DNA of 64,000 nt from Symbiodinium natans (taxonomy: Eukaryota; Sar; Dinophyceae; Suessiales; Symbiodiniaceae), in contig CAJNDS010000381.1 in NCBI GenBank assembly GCA_905221605.1, forward strand, positions 90,048-154,047, written 5' to 3'. Position numbers and translations under genes: made by a program. Positions 1 through 10,289 of this stretch are shown here, in pieces (position 1 is the first letter of the stretch; every line of letters starts with the position of its first letter). The notes beneath the pieces were generated by a model. That model saw only the letters and a program-made list of their open reading frames with translations. It had not been told where the DNA came from and made no database searches.

Positions 1-1856
1 GCACTTTTTACAATGTCATTTGCAACGTCAGTTATGCCCTCTCCACTTCTAAAGGCCCCATCAGTTTTGTAGAGCATCGCGCCAAATCAAGATCATTCAC
101 AAACGGAGTCGGTAAGATATGCAGAAGAAGCTGAATACTGCATGCCCTGGTGCCGACTACCCGGCCTAAGCCAACTCCAGTCCACTCAGCTTTCCTTGTC
201 TAGTCATTCATTTCACTGCAAGTGTGTTTGTTGGCTGTTTTGCCGAGCTCGGTTCTTTCTTTGGGTGCCGGTTCAGATTTGCAGCTTTTGATGGCTCAGC
301 TGCGAGTGTGCACGGAACATGGCTCACTTGCACAGCACCACTTTTTTCAAAGGCATTGGCGACGTGGGCACGAAGCACATTGCCACTGCAATCGAGCATC
401 TCTGCTGAAGTTGTAGCCTCGCCAGAATGCAGGTGTCTTGCAGAAGCATCCGCTGGAACACGGATAAGCAGTATAAATGACAGGGGGAGGAGGAGGAGGA
501 AGGTACTTCAGAGAAGAAAAAAGGAAGACGATGAATAAGAGAAGACGGAACCATTTGTGTCTACGGCAGACCAGTCGTGCTTCATTTGCAGTTTCCATGA
601 ACCGAGGAGTGGCTTCGTTGATGAAGCATTAGGAGCATGTTCATTCGACGATGTTCATCCGAATGTACTGATTCGAGGACGCACCGGAGCTTCAAAAGCC
701 TTGCCCTCGCTCACAATGCTATCTCTGACCAGGCCATACGCTGTGCGACTTCAGCATCTTCAGAGAACTACCGTAGCTTGAGAGAATCTTCAACTTCAGA
801 GGACGGAAAGTTGAGGCGACTGTAGACGCCGCACCCTGGCACGCGCGCATTTGCCTGCAGGGCGCCGGTTTCCTGGCGTCTGCAGCGCACGTGGTGCCGC
901 TGTGTTCCCTGGCTTTGGCAGGGAATGCGATTGGCACCTCAGCTACTTCAGTGCATTGCCCAAAGAACTCCGGAACTCGAGAAACAGCTCGGCTCCAGAC
1001 GCTGTTGAGGCGATGATGGAGGCACCCAGTTGTTGCAAGCAGCAGGGCAGAATCCGGAGCTGGTGGCCCAAGCCTCAGATCACGACTCTGCAGCTACTGG
1101 TAGCGCCACCGACGTGGCTGATGTGTGAGTTCACAGGATCTAGAATCCAATATAGAATGGTACGGTGGCCCAGGGACATGTCAACCGGAGCATGGGAAGT
1201 GCAGGTTTTGAGTGTACGCGATTCTCTTTGCAGTGCAAAGCTGTGCTTTCCGAATTGTCCGAGGCCATAGACCTGCTGCCTCGTGGCAGCAGTCGGAAGA
1301 ACTCGGAAGAACCCGGAAGAACTCTCTCAAGCTCAGGGGGACATTTCTTGCCACGCCTCTCATCAGTTCTCAACAGCTCCTAATGTGAGTGGTTGTCAGG
1401 AAGTAGCTGTGAAAAGCTCATGCGAGCACCTCCTTTGCCAAGAGCATGGCTGAGGTATAACAACCTCAGTCCTGAGATGGCCGACTCCATAGAGAAGCTC
1501 ATGAGCGATAGGTCTGATACGTCACAAAGCCACCTTCAGAGCTCTTAGATTATCTTAGGCTAGGATGTTGCTGCTTGCAGCAGTCGAGGAAGGAAAAGCT
1601 TCGCTCACCTTGCAGATGAGTAATCATGAGCACCACAAATCGAAGAGCCCTCTGTTAGGACCTACCATGTGCACATCAGGAGGTACCGGCACTCTGACTT
1701 TACGCGTTCTCCGCAGGCCCTGGGCACCCTGGGCAACCCAGACAGTGACCAAGACAACTGCCAGGCCCGCAGAAGAAAAGAATAGAAAAGACCTCCGGCC
1801 TCGAGAAAGTGAAAGGGTTGATACAGTTGATACAACCTGCGAACTTGTGCAAACAG
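1..1856. other. No supported gene; anonymous sequence
   Basis: I see no recognisable protein family, RNA gene or strong repeat here. Short reading frames exist on both strands (for example 224-538 on plus) but have biased low-complexity tails and no family signal. The stretch just before 1857 is the likely upstream intron or exon context of the PHD-like exon. Confidence 0.5.
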
Positions 1857-1922
1857 GTGTGCGGTGGCTGTCAAGATGCACACCTTCTCCTGCTTTGCGA
1901 CGGATGCAACGCTGGGCACGCG
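1857..1922 (+). CDS. PHD-finger-like exon (partial gene)
   Basis: A short exon-like segment follows an AG acceptor (caaacag|GTG). Read from 1857 it gives a Cys-x2-Cys pair, a Leu run, then the typical PHD core LLLCDGCNAGH, with zinc-ligand Cys at codons 2, 5, 14 and 17. PHD fingers bind histone H3 tails, usually reading Lys4 methylation, in chromatin proteins. The segment ends near GC and GT donor-like dinucleotides just after the GH residues, so the second half of the finger should lie in a further exon that I could not place. The spacing of the last His is uncertain because it depends on that splice. No other domain was recognised nearby, so the whole protein is unknown. It could be a chance match, since only about 20 residues are visible. 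Confidence 0.4.
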
Positions 1923-4524
1923 TCTTAGGACTTACATCTCAGCATACACTGCTGCGTGACCCTATGACAGGCTTGCATTTCGAACAATGTCATTGATGGG
2001 TTGAGTCAATCCATGCCCCAGATGTGCGATGTAGGTACCACACCTTTTGTGTTGGAATTCCTTCCGTTCCGCCTGGAGATTGGTATTGTGAGAGGCTGGC
2101 AATGCCCCGAAAGGCGCATGCAGCATGTGCAGCATGAGGAGACTGAGTCCAGGTGCGAAAATGAGCGAGGCATAAGGCGGGTCGGAAACGCAAGCTTTCC
2201 ATGATCTTTCGTGGGTATCCGGACATCGCTGCATGCCCCAGCTGAAGGCTTTGCTTGGGAAGGCCACCAGGACGTGCTGACCCCAGCAAGATATCAGGAA
2301 GGATGCGTGCGGCTGCAGAGTAGAGGATGCACCGCCATCCTCGTAGATGCTTGAACCAACAACGGCCCAGGAATCCTTCCCCACAAGTCCCCGCCTTGGA
2401 CGCCGAGGCCAGTCCTTCCTCGGCTGTGGGGCAGCTGAGGCCTTCTCTTGATTCTCTTGCAGTCGTGCGAAGACAGTTTTGCTATGTTTTGCTGTTCAGT
2501 GATTTCATTGGAATGGGCAAGCCCACATGTTTGGGCCCTGTCTTACGTTCGTGGCAAAATGATCAATCGGTCAACGCCTTGTGTCTGGAGAGACAGCTGA
2601 AGAGATTGTGACTGACCTTGCTTCCCACCGAAGAGAGTCGTCTTGCCTGTTGTGTTTTTGCTGGGTTGATGTTCATTCTTGTCCTTTCTTGGATAGAAGC
2701 ATTTGGAGAGCAGAATCACTGTGTCGCAATAGGCTTCTATGACTCAGGCTTTAGCTCTTCCAGATATGGTGAACACTTTGCAGATTGGCAGCAGAGAACA
2801 CAAAGACCAAAGCGCAGGCTTGGATTGACCGGTAAAGGTGTGATGCCTTGGCAAACGTCGGACCAGGGGGGGGGGGGGGGGAGTGAAGCACGATTCAAGC
2901 GGTTTGGGTTGTTGCGATGGAAGTGTGATGGCGCAGATTTTTCTGCCGGGGCTGACAAATCCGGACCCGTTTTTCTGCAGCTAGCTTGCAGGCCGGGATT
3001 GGGAGGGTGGGCTCGCGAGGCGTCGGTTGCCCCTGCTTCCCAGATCTTCCATGAAGCATCACGTGCCATCATGTACCACAAGAAGCTTCTCAGGTGCCAA
3101 AATGCCCTTGGCAGCACGCAGAAACCTATCTGCCTCAAAACGCTTTCGCCCTGACTTGCGGAAGCTGCGTGACACTGTGCCTGTGATTACACCTCGTTCG
3201 GACCAACATTGCAACTGCCTGCATCAGGGGCCTGATGCTCTGGCATGCACATGTACCAGATGTGGCATGGCCTCCATATCGCGCTCGATGGCGCCATGTC
3301 ACTCAAGACGCGGTTCCCGCAGAGAGTTTTTGTCTCCCTCCTCCCCCAAGGGTACAGGTCTGAGAACACAGAGAAAGCATGTGGAGGCTGAACAGGCTAG
3401 CCGGACAGCAGCCGATCGCCGGACGTTGCAAGAGAGCTGCTGTCGCAATTCTTTTTGGTGTCTGCACAAGGATAAAGGGCTGCAGTGATTCGCTCTTCCG
3501 CGCACCTCGTTGAGAGCTTTGCACAAGCTTCGCCCAAGATCCGCCAGGGTGATCGACCTCGTCGTCGACTGCGTCCATGCACAGGCACCTCCCTGCATTT
3601 TAGCAATGCGTGCATCGCTACATATCCCGATCTGTGTGTGAGAGGCATACCTGGCGATCCTCCCTGACCGACTCTGTTTCCGAGCATTGTGCTTTGAGAC
3701 GGTTCTAAGGCAAAAGAAAGGTGTTTGCGCATTGACCCAACTCCCTGTGTTCATTCTTATGACCGGCTGGTATGTAGACTGCTGTAGCCGCTGTTGCCAC
3801 TGCAGCTCATGCTTTACATCCAAGTTACATACCCACGCGCCGCATATCATGTGACTTCTCAGAACAGACCAGCTGTTGGGTTGGCTGTTTAAATTTTCCA
3901 GCCCTCAGGAAGTGCGCAGGAAGGTGCCGTAGTGCCGCCAGTTCAGATCTATCTCTACAGACCACCGATACCTATACATTTCAGCTTTCCTCCTTCGTGC
4001 ACCGTTCGGTGCCATGACTTTGGGATGGCTGAGGGGTGTGCTGGACTTGGTCTCGCGAAGCAGTGCAGTCTCGAGCTAGTGCCGACATGTGTCGACCCGT
4101 TGTAATGGCAGATTCTTTGTGCCGCAATTCATGCTATGTTAGGATGAAAGAAGTAGCGCTCACTGTGCGACTACAAACTTACTAGATTTGCCGGGACCTA
4201 GAAGAAGAAGTTGAATCAGCCATCGATTCATGAGGCTGCCTGGCCAGTTCATCCTACTGGCTTCGTGAGAGGCTAAGTTGGTGAAGAAACATCAAAGCTC
4301 ATTGCAGCCTTCGTTGCCGTTTGGCATTCGTACCATGTGTACTTTGTACCTCCATGGCCGCTACGCCATGCTTCTCTTTCCCCTCCGCAAGCTGGCTGAG
4401 GCTTCTTTGGACAAACTCTGGGAGCTCCAGCCCTAGATACTATCTCATTTTCACGGCTGCCTGCATGATGTCGTGTCATCGCCTACTCGTCGCTGCAGCA
4501 GTAGCAGGAGCAGACTTAAGCGTA
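1923..4524. other. No supported gene; G16 run at 2866-2881
   Basis: Apart from a run of 16 G at 2866-2881, I see no repeat or gene. Reading frames of up to 183 codons on the minus strand around 3299-3850 and 178 codons on plus at 2618-3154 lack recognisable motifs, and the plus one runs through the G tract. Confidence 0.4.
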
Positions 4525-4935
4525 CTATTGTCGGTATAAGCCGCTCTTCCAACGCCAGTGTACTTGCAAGGCGAACAACACGTCAGTTTCTGAAGTTCTT
4601 GTGTGCTCGCATGTCTTTACATGCCAAGGCTTGAGCGCAAATTGCTGGAACCTCAAGAGGAGTCTGTCTCCGAGGTGGGCCAATGCAGACCTTAAATCAG
4701 ATTGATACAGTGCCGCGTTCGAGAGAACGATGCAAGTTGCTGCCAGGAGGCTGGCGCCCGAAGCCAGGCCACATACTGCGCCGCATAGCCATGCTTCTTG
4801 TAGGTTTTCCTTTATGCCCTGCGCTCTTTCTCCGGGCAGGCAAATCAAAATGAGACACTTCCTCGAATAGAAGGGGATGCCTATTCCCTTGCGGACGAGC
4901 CAGAGCGAGGCGGATATTGCAGTGAAGTTCGGCAA
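4525..4935 (-). CDS. Possible exon with one membrane segment
   Basis: A 136-codon minus-strand frame contains a hydrophobic stretch of about 25 residues (Ala, Leu, Val, Cys rich) flanked by charged residues, as in a single transmembrane helix. No family was recognised. Because exons in this genome are normally much shorter than this, the frame may be partly intron or entirely accidental. No splice-consistent neighbours were found. Confidence 0.18.
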   Translation of the reverse strand: MPNFTAISASLWLVRKGIGIPFYSRKCLILICLPGERAQGIKENLQEAWLCGAVCGLASGASLLAATCIVLSNAALYQSDLRSALAHLGDRLLLRFQQFALKPWHVKTCEHTRTSETDVLFALQVHWRWKSGLYRQ

Positions 4936-5086
4936 AGAGATGTGCCGAGATCCTCAGCACATCTCATTGTTTCTCGGCAGGTGATGTGAGCGGCGTTGTG
5001 CAGTCCTGTTTGGAGGGCTCCTTATCCCTGAAGCAGGCCATCGTGAAACCTTGTGCTCCTTGCCTGTTGAGTCTTGTCGAGCATAG

Positions 5087-5240
5087 CTTTCGAAGCTTTC
5101 TCGAACGGAGGCAGTGAAGGACGAGGCAATCGACCCAGAGGAGATCAAAGCCATCATGGCCCGCCTCGGGCGCTTCTCCGGCTGCACCTTTGACTGCCTC
5201 ACATCGGCTTTGTTTGCATTGCCTGTGAACGGGAACCAAG
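5087..5240 (+). CDS. Anonymous exon-like coding segment
   Basis: The frame opens after an AG acceptor (gcatag|CTT) and closes at a GT donor (AACCAAG|GTTGCG). It encodes about 51 residues with natural amphipathic composition, including the acidic stretch DEAIDPEEIKAIMARLGRF, and ends 115 bp before the inverted-repeat element that begins near 5355. The composition and the matching splice signals suggest a real exon. No family was recognised. Upstream and downstream exons were not placed; downstream ones would lie beyond the repeat elements. Confidence 0.33.
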
Positions 5241-5403
5241 GTTGCGCCAGTGGAGGCCAGCACATGGGCTGTACTTTCAGAGTCTTCTGGGATCTTCCTT
5301 TGCAAGCTTACAGCACGCCATGCATGCATACATATGAATATATATATATATATACATATGGTACCCCCCCCTCCGAAACCCCACGTCTCAGGTCACCAAT
5401 TCG

Positions 5404-6310
5404 CAGATTCGCAGATTTGTAGCCCCAATCTGCAAATCTGCGAAACCTCGAGAAACGCGGATTCGCAGATTCGCAGATTTGTAGCCCCTAACCAATCTGC
5501 AAATCTGCGAATCTACGAAACCTCGAGAAAACGCAGATTCGCAGATTTGTAGCCTCCAACCAATCTGCAAATCTGCGAATCTACGAAACCTCGAGAAAAC
5601 GCAGATTCGCAGATTTGTAGCCTCCAACCAATCTGCAAATCTGCGAATCTGCGAAACCTCGAAAAAACGCAGATTCGCAGATTTGTAGCCCCCAACCAAT
5701 CTGCAAATCTGCGAATCTACGAAACCTCGAGAAAACGCAGATTCGCAGATTTGTAGCCTCCAACCAATCTGCAAATCTGCGAATCTGCGAAACCTCGAAA
5801 AAACGCAGATTCGCAGATTTGTAGCCCCCAACCAATCTGCAAATCTGCGACTCTGCGAAACCTTGAGAAAACGCAGATTCGCAGATTTGTAGCCCCCAAC
5901 CAATCTGCAAATCTGCGAATCTACGAAACCTCGAGAAACGCAGATTCGCAGATTTGTAGCCTCCAACCAATCTGCAAATCTGCGACTCTGCGAAACCTCG
6001 AAAAAACGCAGATTCGCAGATTTGTAGCCCCCAACCAATCTGCAAATCTGCGAATCTACGAAACCTCGAGAAAACGCAGATTCGCAGATTTGTAGCCCCC
6101 AACCAATCTGCAAATCTGCGAATCTGCGAAACCTCCAGAAACGCAGATTACCAGATTTGTTGGGGCGTGCAAATCTGCAAATCTGCGAATCTGCGTTTTC
6201 TCGAGGTTTCGCAGATTCGCAGACTTGAAATCTGCGTTTCCTCGAGAAAACGCAGATTCGCAGATTTGTAGCCTCAATCAATCTGCAAATCTGCGAATCT
6301 GCGTTTTCCT
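5404..6310. repeat. 68-bp hairpin satellite, about 11 units
   Basis: The motif GCAGATTTGTAGCC recurs at 5411, 5473, 5541, 5609, 5677, 5745, 5813, 5881, 5948, 6016 and 6084, so the period is 68 bp with rare 62 or 67. Every unit contains an 18-bp inverted repeat (CGCAGATTCGCAGATTTG and its reverse complement) around an 18-nt spacer, so each unit can fold as a hairpin. Units alternate CCTCC/CCCCC and TCTACG/TCTGCG variants. After 6140 the array decays and contains a copy in opposite orientation (about 6170-6240). Long minus-strand frames across it are by-products of the period and are not genes. Confidence 0.95.
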
Positions 6311-7650
6311 CGACCTCAAAATCTGCTATTTAAATAGGCCTTCATACTTAGATTGGTTTTTCGGGGAGGAGAATTTAATAATATAAATATTCTAAGAAAT
6401 AAAGGAGTCTTCATGTTTAGATAGGGGCCTTCAGATTTAAATTACTTAACTCGGGCAGGGACTGAAATGCCAGTTAAATACGTGTAAAAATTTTCAATAA
6501 TTTTCATGCTTTAAATCCTGAAGGGGGGTCCTGGCCCCCTCCCGCAAGGAGAATTAAATAATGGAACAACTGAAATCTGAGAGGGCCTTCAAATTTAAAT
6601 CTGAGGGGGCCTTCATATCCCCCCCCCAGAAGGAAGGAGTGGCCCCCCCCTTCAAGATGAGAATTATTTAAATTTTGTAATTCTCGCCCCCTGAGCTAAA
6701 TAATGTAAATATGGAAGGGTCTTCATATGTAAATAGGGGCCTGCGCATTTAAATATGCACCGAATTTAAATAAGATAAATGATTCGGGGAGGGGGTTTAA
6801 AAACTTTCATGAAAGAAAATATTTCAAATAATTGGATCCTGAAAGGGGAGCCTAGCAGCCTAGCAGGGGGAATTAAATAGTTTAAATCTGAGGGGGCCTT
6901 CTTTTTTACTTATTAACTTGTCTAATTCCCCCCATAAGGAGAGAGCCCCCCCCCCCCCCTTCTTTCAGGATTTCAATTATTTACCTTATTTACATCAATG
7001 TGTTAAAAATGGTCAAATCCTAGAAGGGGGGCCTGGCCCCCTCCCGCCGGGGGAATTACATAATTGAAATCTGAAGGGGCCTTCATATTTAAATGAGGAT
7101 GTTCATATAAAAAGAATACGTTATTTCATTCCCTCCAGAAGCTCCCCGCATTTTAGGATTTAGGTTATTTAAACTATTTGATTTTCAAATTTTTATCCCC
7201 ACCAAATTAAAGAAGCTAGATAGTTTAAATGTGGAGGGCCTTCATATTTACATGATTTAATTCGGGGAGGAGAATCACATAAATCAAATATGGAGGGACT
7301 TTCATATATAAATAGGGCCTTCATATTTAAAACTATCCAATTCGGGGAGGGTGTTTAATTAAATCATTTAAATAATATGTATCAGATATTTTATATAGTT
7401 GTACTAATTTGAAGAAATTAAGTCCTGAAAGGGGGGCCCTGGCCTCCTCCCGCGAAGGGGAAGTAAAACATTAGGTAATCTAAATCTGAAGGGGCCTTCA
7501 TATTAAATAGGGGCTTCATATTTAAAGTATTGAGTTCCCCCCAGAAAGGAGGGAGCTGCCCCCCTTTCCGGATTTACACAGTTTAGTTGTTTAAATGCAC
7601 CATGTCGAAGCCTGTCATACGAAACATCGATGCTAGCCGATCTTTTTTCT
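6311..7650. repeat. AT-rich composite repeat with GGCC palindromes
   Basis: This stretch is far richer in A and T than the rest of the window. Two cassettes recur irregularly: a G-rich/C-rich palindromic block (variants of GGGGGGCCTGGCCCCCTCCC near 6525, 7025 and 7430, with a diverged one near 6840) and a block like GGGGCCTTCATATTTAAAT (near 6585, 6610, 7075, 7300 and 7490). Spacing is uneven, so this is a degenerate dispersed-in-tandem array, not a clean satellite. No coding sequence is visible. Confidence 0.75.
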
Positions 7651-7933
7651 TAAACGTGGGGTTTTGGAGGGGGGGTAGCATATATATATATATACACACA
7701 CATATATATTAATATGTATGTATGTGTATATATATATATGGAACCCTCCCCATGTACCCACGCCTTTTTCCAGAATCTCAGCTTCTGCAGCAAGGCGTGG
7801 GTTGTTGGGATCGGGTGAGTGCCTGAAAATCTGTAATACGTATATAAGCAGACGAGGCCGAAATATACTTATTTAGTATACATAAGCACGTAAGTTTCGC
7901 TCCGAAACAAGATCAAACAAGATGGAACGCATT

Positions 7934-8075
7934 CAAATGCATTCAAAACGCATTCAATTTGAATACGCTTTTGGATTCAAGATTCAAGATTCAAGATTCC
8001 CGGGCAAGTTCTCCCGGGCACCTTGAATCTTGAATCAAAAGCGTATTCAAGTTGAATGCGTTTTGAATGCATTTG
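7934..8075. repeat. Long near-perfect palindrome
   Basis: The left arm begins CAAATGCATTCAAAACGCAT at 7934 and runs to about 7990. The right arm (about 8022-8075) is its reverse complement over about 54 bp with one substitution and one single-base indel. The loop of about 30 nt includes CCCGGGCAAGTTCTCCCGGG, itself a small inverted repeat, and GATTCAA repeats. As RNA or single-stranded DNA this would form a long hairpin. It sits between the left terminus of element B and the ~350-bp repeats. Confidence 0.85.
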
Positions 8076-8099
8076 GATACGTTTTGAATCGATTTGAAT

Positions 8100-9300
8100 C
8101 TGGGCTCTCCTAGGGACTCTCCTCTTTAAGATTTACGGACCCCTCTTTGGGGCTTAGGGCATAGGACTTGGGGAACAATAAAGAATTCGGGATCCCACCG
8201 TTTAGGGCTTAGCGCAAAGAATTTAGGGAATTGGACCTGTTTGTGCCCCTCTTTAGGGTTAGGGAATCGGATTTGAGAGTAAACACAAGGGAATAAGATT
8301 AAGGGATCCCGCTCTTTAAGATTTAGAGAAAGGAATGAGGCAATAAACGCAACTTTTGCTTTCGGATTCTGGCTTAGGTTTAGGGTTTAGGGTGTAGGGT
8401 TCAGAGGGTTTAGGGTTTAGGCTTGCAGACCTGCATCTTTAGGACTTGGGGCTTTTCTAGGGGCTCTCCTCTAAGATTTACATACCCCTCTTTTGGGCTT
8501 GGGGCATAGGACTTAGGGAACCATAAAGAATTCGGGATCCCGCTTAGCGAGAAGGATTTAGGGAATAGGACCTGTTTTTTAGATGTAAGGGCCCCCTCTG
8601 CAGGGATAGGGAAGCGGATTTGAGAGTAAATATAGGGGAAAAAAAAGATTAAGGGATCCCGCTCTTTAAGATTTAGAGAAAAGGAATGAGGCAATAACAG
8701 TCATTGTTGCTTTCGGATTTTGGCTTAAGTTTAGGGTGTTTGGTTTAAAGGGTTTAGGGTTTAGGCTTGCAGACGTGCATCTTTAGGATTTGGGGATTTT
8801 CTAGGGGCTCTCGTTTTTAAGATTTACAAACCCCTCTTTGGGCTTTGGAAATCGGACTTAGGGAAAACTACTCAGGGAATAAGATGGGGAAGAAGATTTC
8901 GGGATCCCACCCTTTAGGGCTTAGCGAAAAGGATTTAGGGAATGGGACCTGTTTTTATCTGATTTGAGAGTAAATATACGGGAATAAGATTAAGGGATCC
9001 TGTTAAGATTTAGAGGAAAGAATTAGGCAAACAAATGCAAACAATTTCATTTTTGCTTTCGGATTTAGGGCTCTTCTAGGGGCTCCCCTCTTTGCGATTT
9101 GGGATAGTTATTTTGAAAAGGCTCCTCTTTAGGATTTAAGGACGCCCCTCGGTAGGGAATAGGACTTCGGGAATAGCATAATAAGATTTGGGTCCCACCC
9201 TTTACGGTTTCGCGACAAGGATTTAGGGAACAGGATTTGTTTTTAGGATTTAAGGGCTCTCCTTCTCAAGAGTTAGGGGCTCTCCTCCTTAGAATTTAAG
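8100..9300 (+). repeat. ~350-bp tandem repeat with TTTAGGG-like runs
   Basis: A unit of about 345-358 bp repeats roughly three and a half times. The phrase GGGATCCCGCTCTTTAAGAT occurs near 8303 and again near 8657, and GGGGCTCTCCTCTT-like starts occur near 8103, 8462, 8805 and 9074. Units contain runs such as GGTTTAGGGTTTAGGGTGTA (8391 region), resembling the TTTAGGG telomere repeat known from plants and dinoflagellates, but mixed with TTAGGGAAT phrases. It is more likely a satellite that evolved from short AGGG words than a true telomere. Confidence 0.75.
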
Positions 9301-9660
9301 GATCCTATTTACCAAATCCTTATCACTAAATCCTAAAGAGCGGGGTCCCTACATCTTGTTCCCTAGATTTTCTTCCCCTAATGTAATTCCCTAAGCCCTA
9401 AGGAGGGGCATCCTTACATCCCATTGAGGAGAGCCCTTGCATTTTACAAACCAATCTTGTTCCCCAAGTCCTCTGTGCTAAATCCTAAAGAGCCGGATCC
9501 CCAAATCTGACTCCCTAAACCTTATTTCCTTAGTTTCATTCCCCAAATTGTGATCCCTAATCCCTGAAGAGGGGGGTTCCTTAATTCCTATAGAGGAGAG
9601 CCTCCAAATCCTAAAAATACATCCTATTCCCGAAATCCTTTGCGCTGAGCCCTAAAAACG
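9301..9660 (-). repeat. Inverted copy of the ~350-bp repeat
   Basis: From 9301 the base composition flips. Phrases such as CTAAATCCTAAAGAGC and CCCTAAACCTTA appear, the reverse complements of the GGATTTAG / TTAGGGA phrases upstream. The switch near 9300 makes the repeat block a large imperfect inverted arrangement, roughly a head-to-head junction. Confidence 0.65.
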
Positions 9661-9759
9661 CCGATTTTCCAGAAAATTGCCGGAATTTCAAGCACAAAGC
9701 GCGGGTACACGGGGGGGGTAGCATATCTATATATATATATATATACACACACATGTTTC

Positions 9760-10150
9760 ATGTATTCATGCTTGTATTTAGATACAGATAAATGAGCTGT
9801 TGTGGTAGTCTTTGTGCAATTCCGCGAATCTGCGAAAATATACCCACGAAAGACATCGAAGTGAAGAGGTTCCGAACAACCGACACCTACATAACATAAA
9901 CCGAGCAACAAGCTGCAGGTTGGCACATGATGTCACAGAACACAGGCAGATTCCATGTTGCAGCAGCCCTGGTAGGCTCCTCTTTGATGAAGCACCTCTT
10001 CATTGACCAGGACATGGGTTGGTTGGGCTTGAAAATCAGACTTGAACATGGCTGAAATGAGCTGAACCAGACTGCACAGCGCAGCCAACAGCCGAACGAA
10101 GCTGCCTTTTGGGCATTTGTGCGTGTGTGCGTTTGTGTGCGTTTATTTGT
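9760..10150. other. No supported gene
   Basis: Sequence between the right end of element B and the GTCT microsatellite. I see no gene or repeat beyond short CA/GT tracts. Confidence 0.5.
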
Positions 10151-10192
10151 TTGTGTGTGTGTCTGTCTGTCAGTCAGTCAGTCAGTCAGTCA

Positions 10193-10260
<68 letters not shown>

Positions 10261-10285
10261 GTGTCTGTCTCTGTCTGCATCTGAA
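10150..10285. repeat. (GTCT)n / (CAGT)n / (CT)n microsatellite
   Basis: GTGT words pass into GTCT repeats, a short block of CAGT repeats, about 13 further GTCT units and then CT repeats. Frames on both strands across it encode only Ser/Leu/Cys or Asp/Arg/Thr repeats. Confidence 0.95.
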
Positions 10286-10289
10286 GAAG

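Larger units (their letters stand above)
5355..7685. mobile_element. Element A: TIR-bounded non-coding repeat element
   Basis: The left end (5355-5386) and right end (7654-7685) are inverted copies of each other: CATATGGTAC, a C run of 8 or 7, TCC(G/A)AAACCCCACGT. That is about 30 bp with two substitutions near the inner side, one near the outer side and one homopolymer difference. Outside each end lies a TA microsatellite. Inside are the 68-bp hairpin satellite (5404-6310) and an AT-rich composite repeat (6310-7650), with no plausible coding sequence. The structure resembles a non-autonomous terminal-inverted-repeat element or a satellite-carrying MITE. I could not see a convincing target-site duplication because the flanks are TA repeats. 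Element B directly downstream has the same terminal design. Confidence 0.5.
7731..9730. mobile_element. Element B: second TIR-bounded non-coding element
   Basis: Its left end (TATG, GAACCC, TCCCC, ATGTACCCACGC at about 7737-7772) is an imperfect inverted copy of its right end (about 9697-9726, which on the reverse strand reads TATG, CTACCCCCCCC, GTGTACCCGCGC). TA/CA microsatellites flank both. Both elements A and B therefore end in the same TATA plus poly-C design. The interior holds a 7934-8075 palindrome, a ~350-bp tandem repeat and an inverted segment of the same repeat. No open frame of note is present. The A-B boundary is a shared TA/CA tract at 7680-7740. Confidence 0.45.

Noticed and set aside
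5388-6281. 297-codon minus-strand frame and sister frames in the 68-bp array
   Set aside because: They arise because three 68-bp units equal 68 codons; the protein is a pure repeat and other frames are equally open.
8380-8440. True telomere
   Set aside because: TTTAGGG words are few and degenerate and lie inside a longer tandem unit, with unrelated DNA on both sides.
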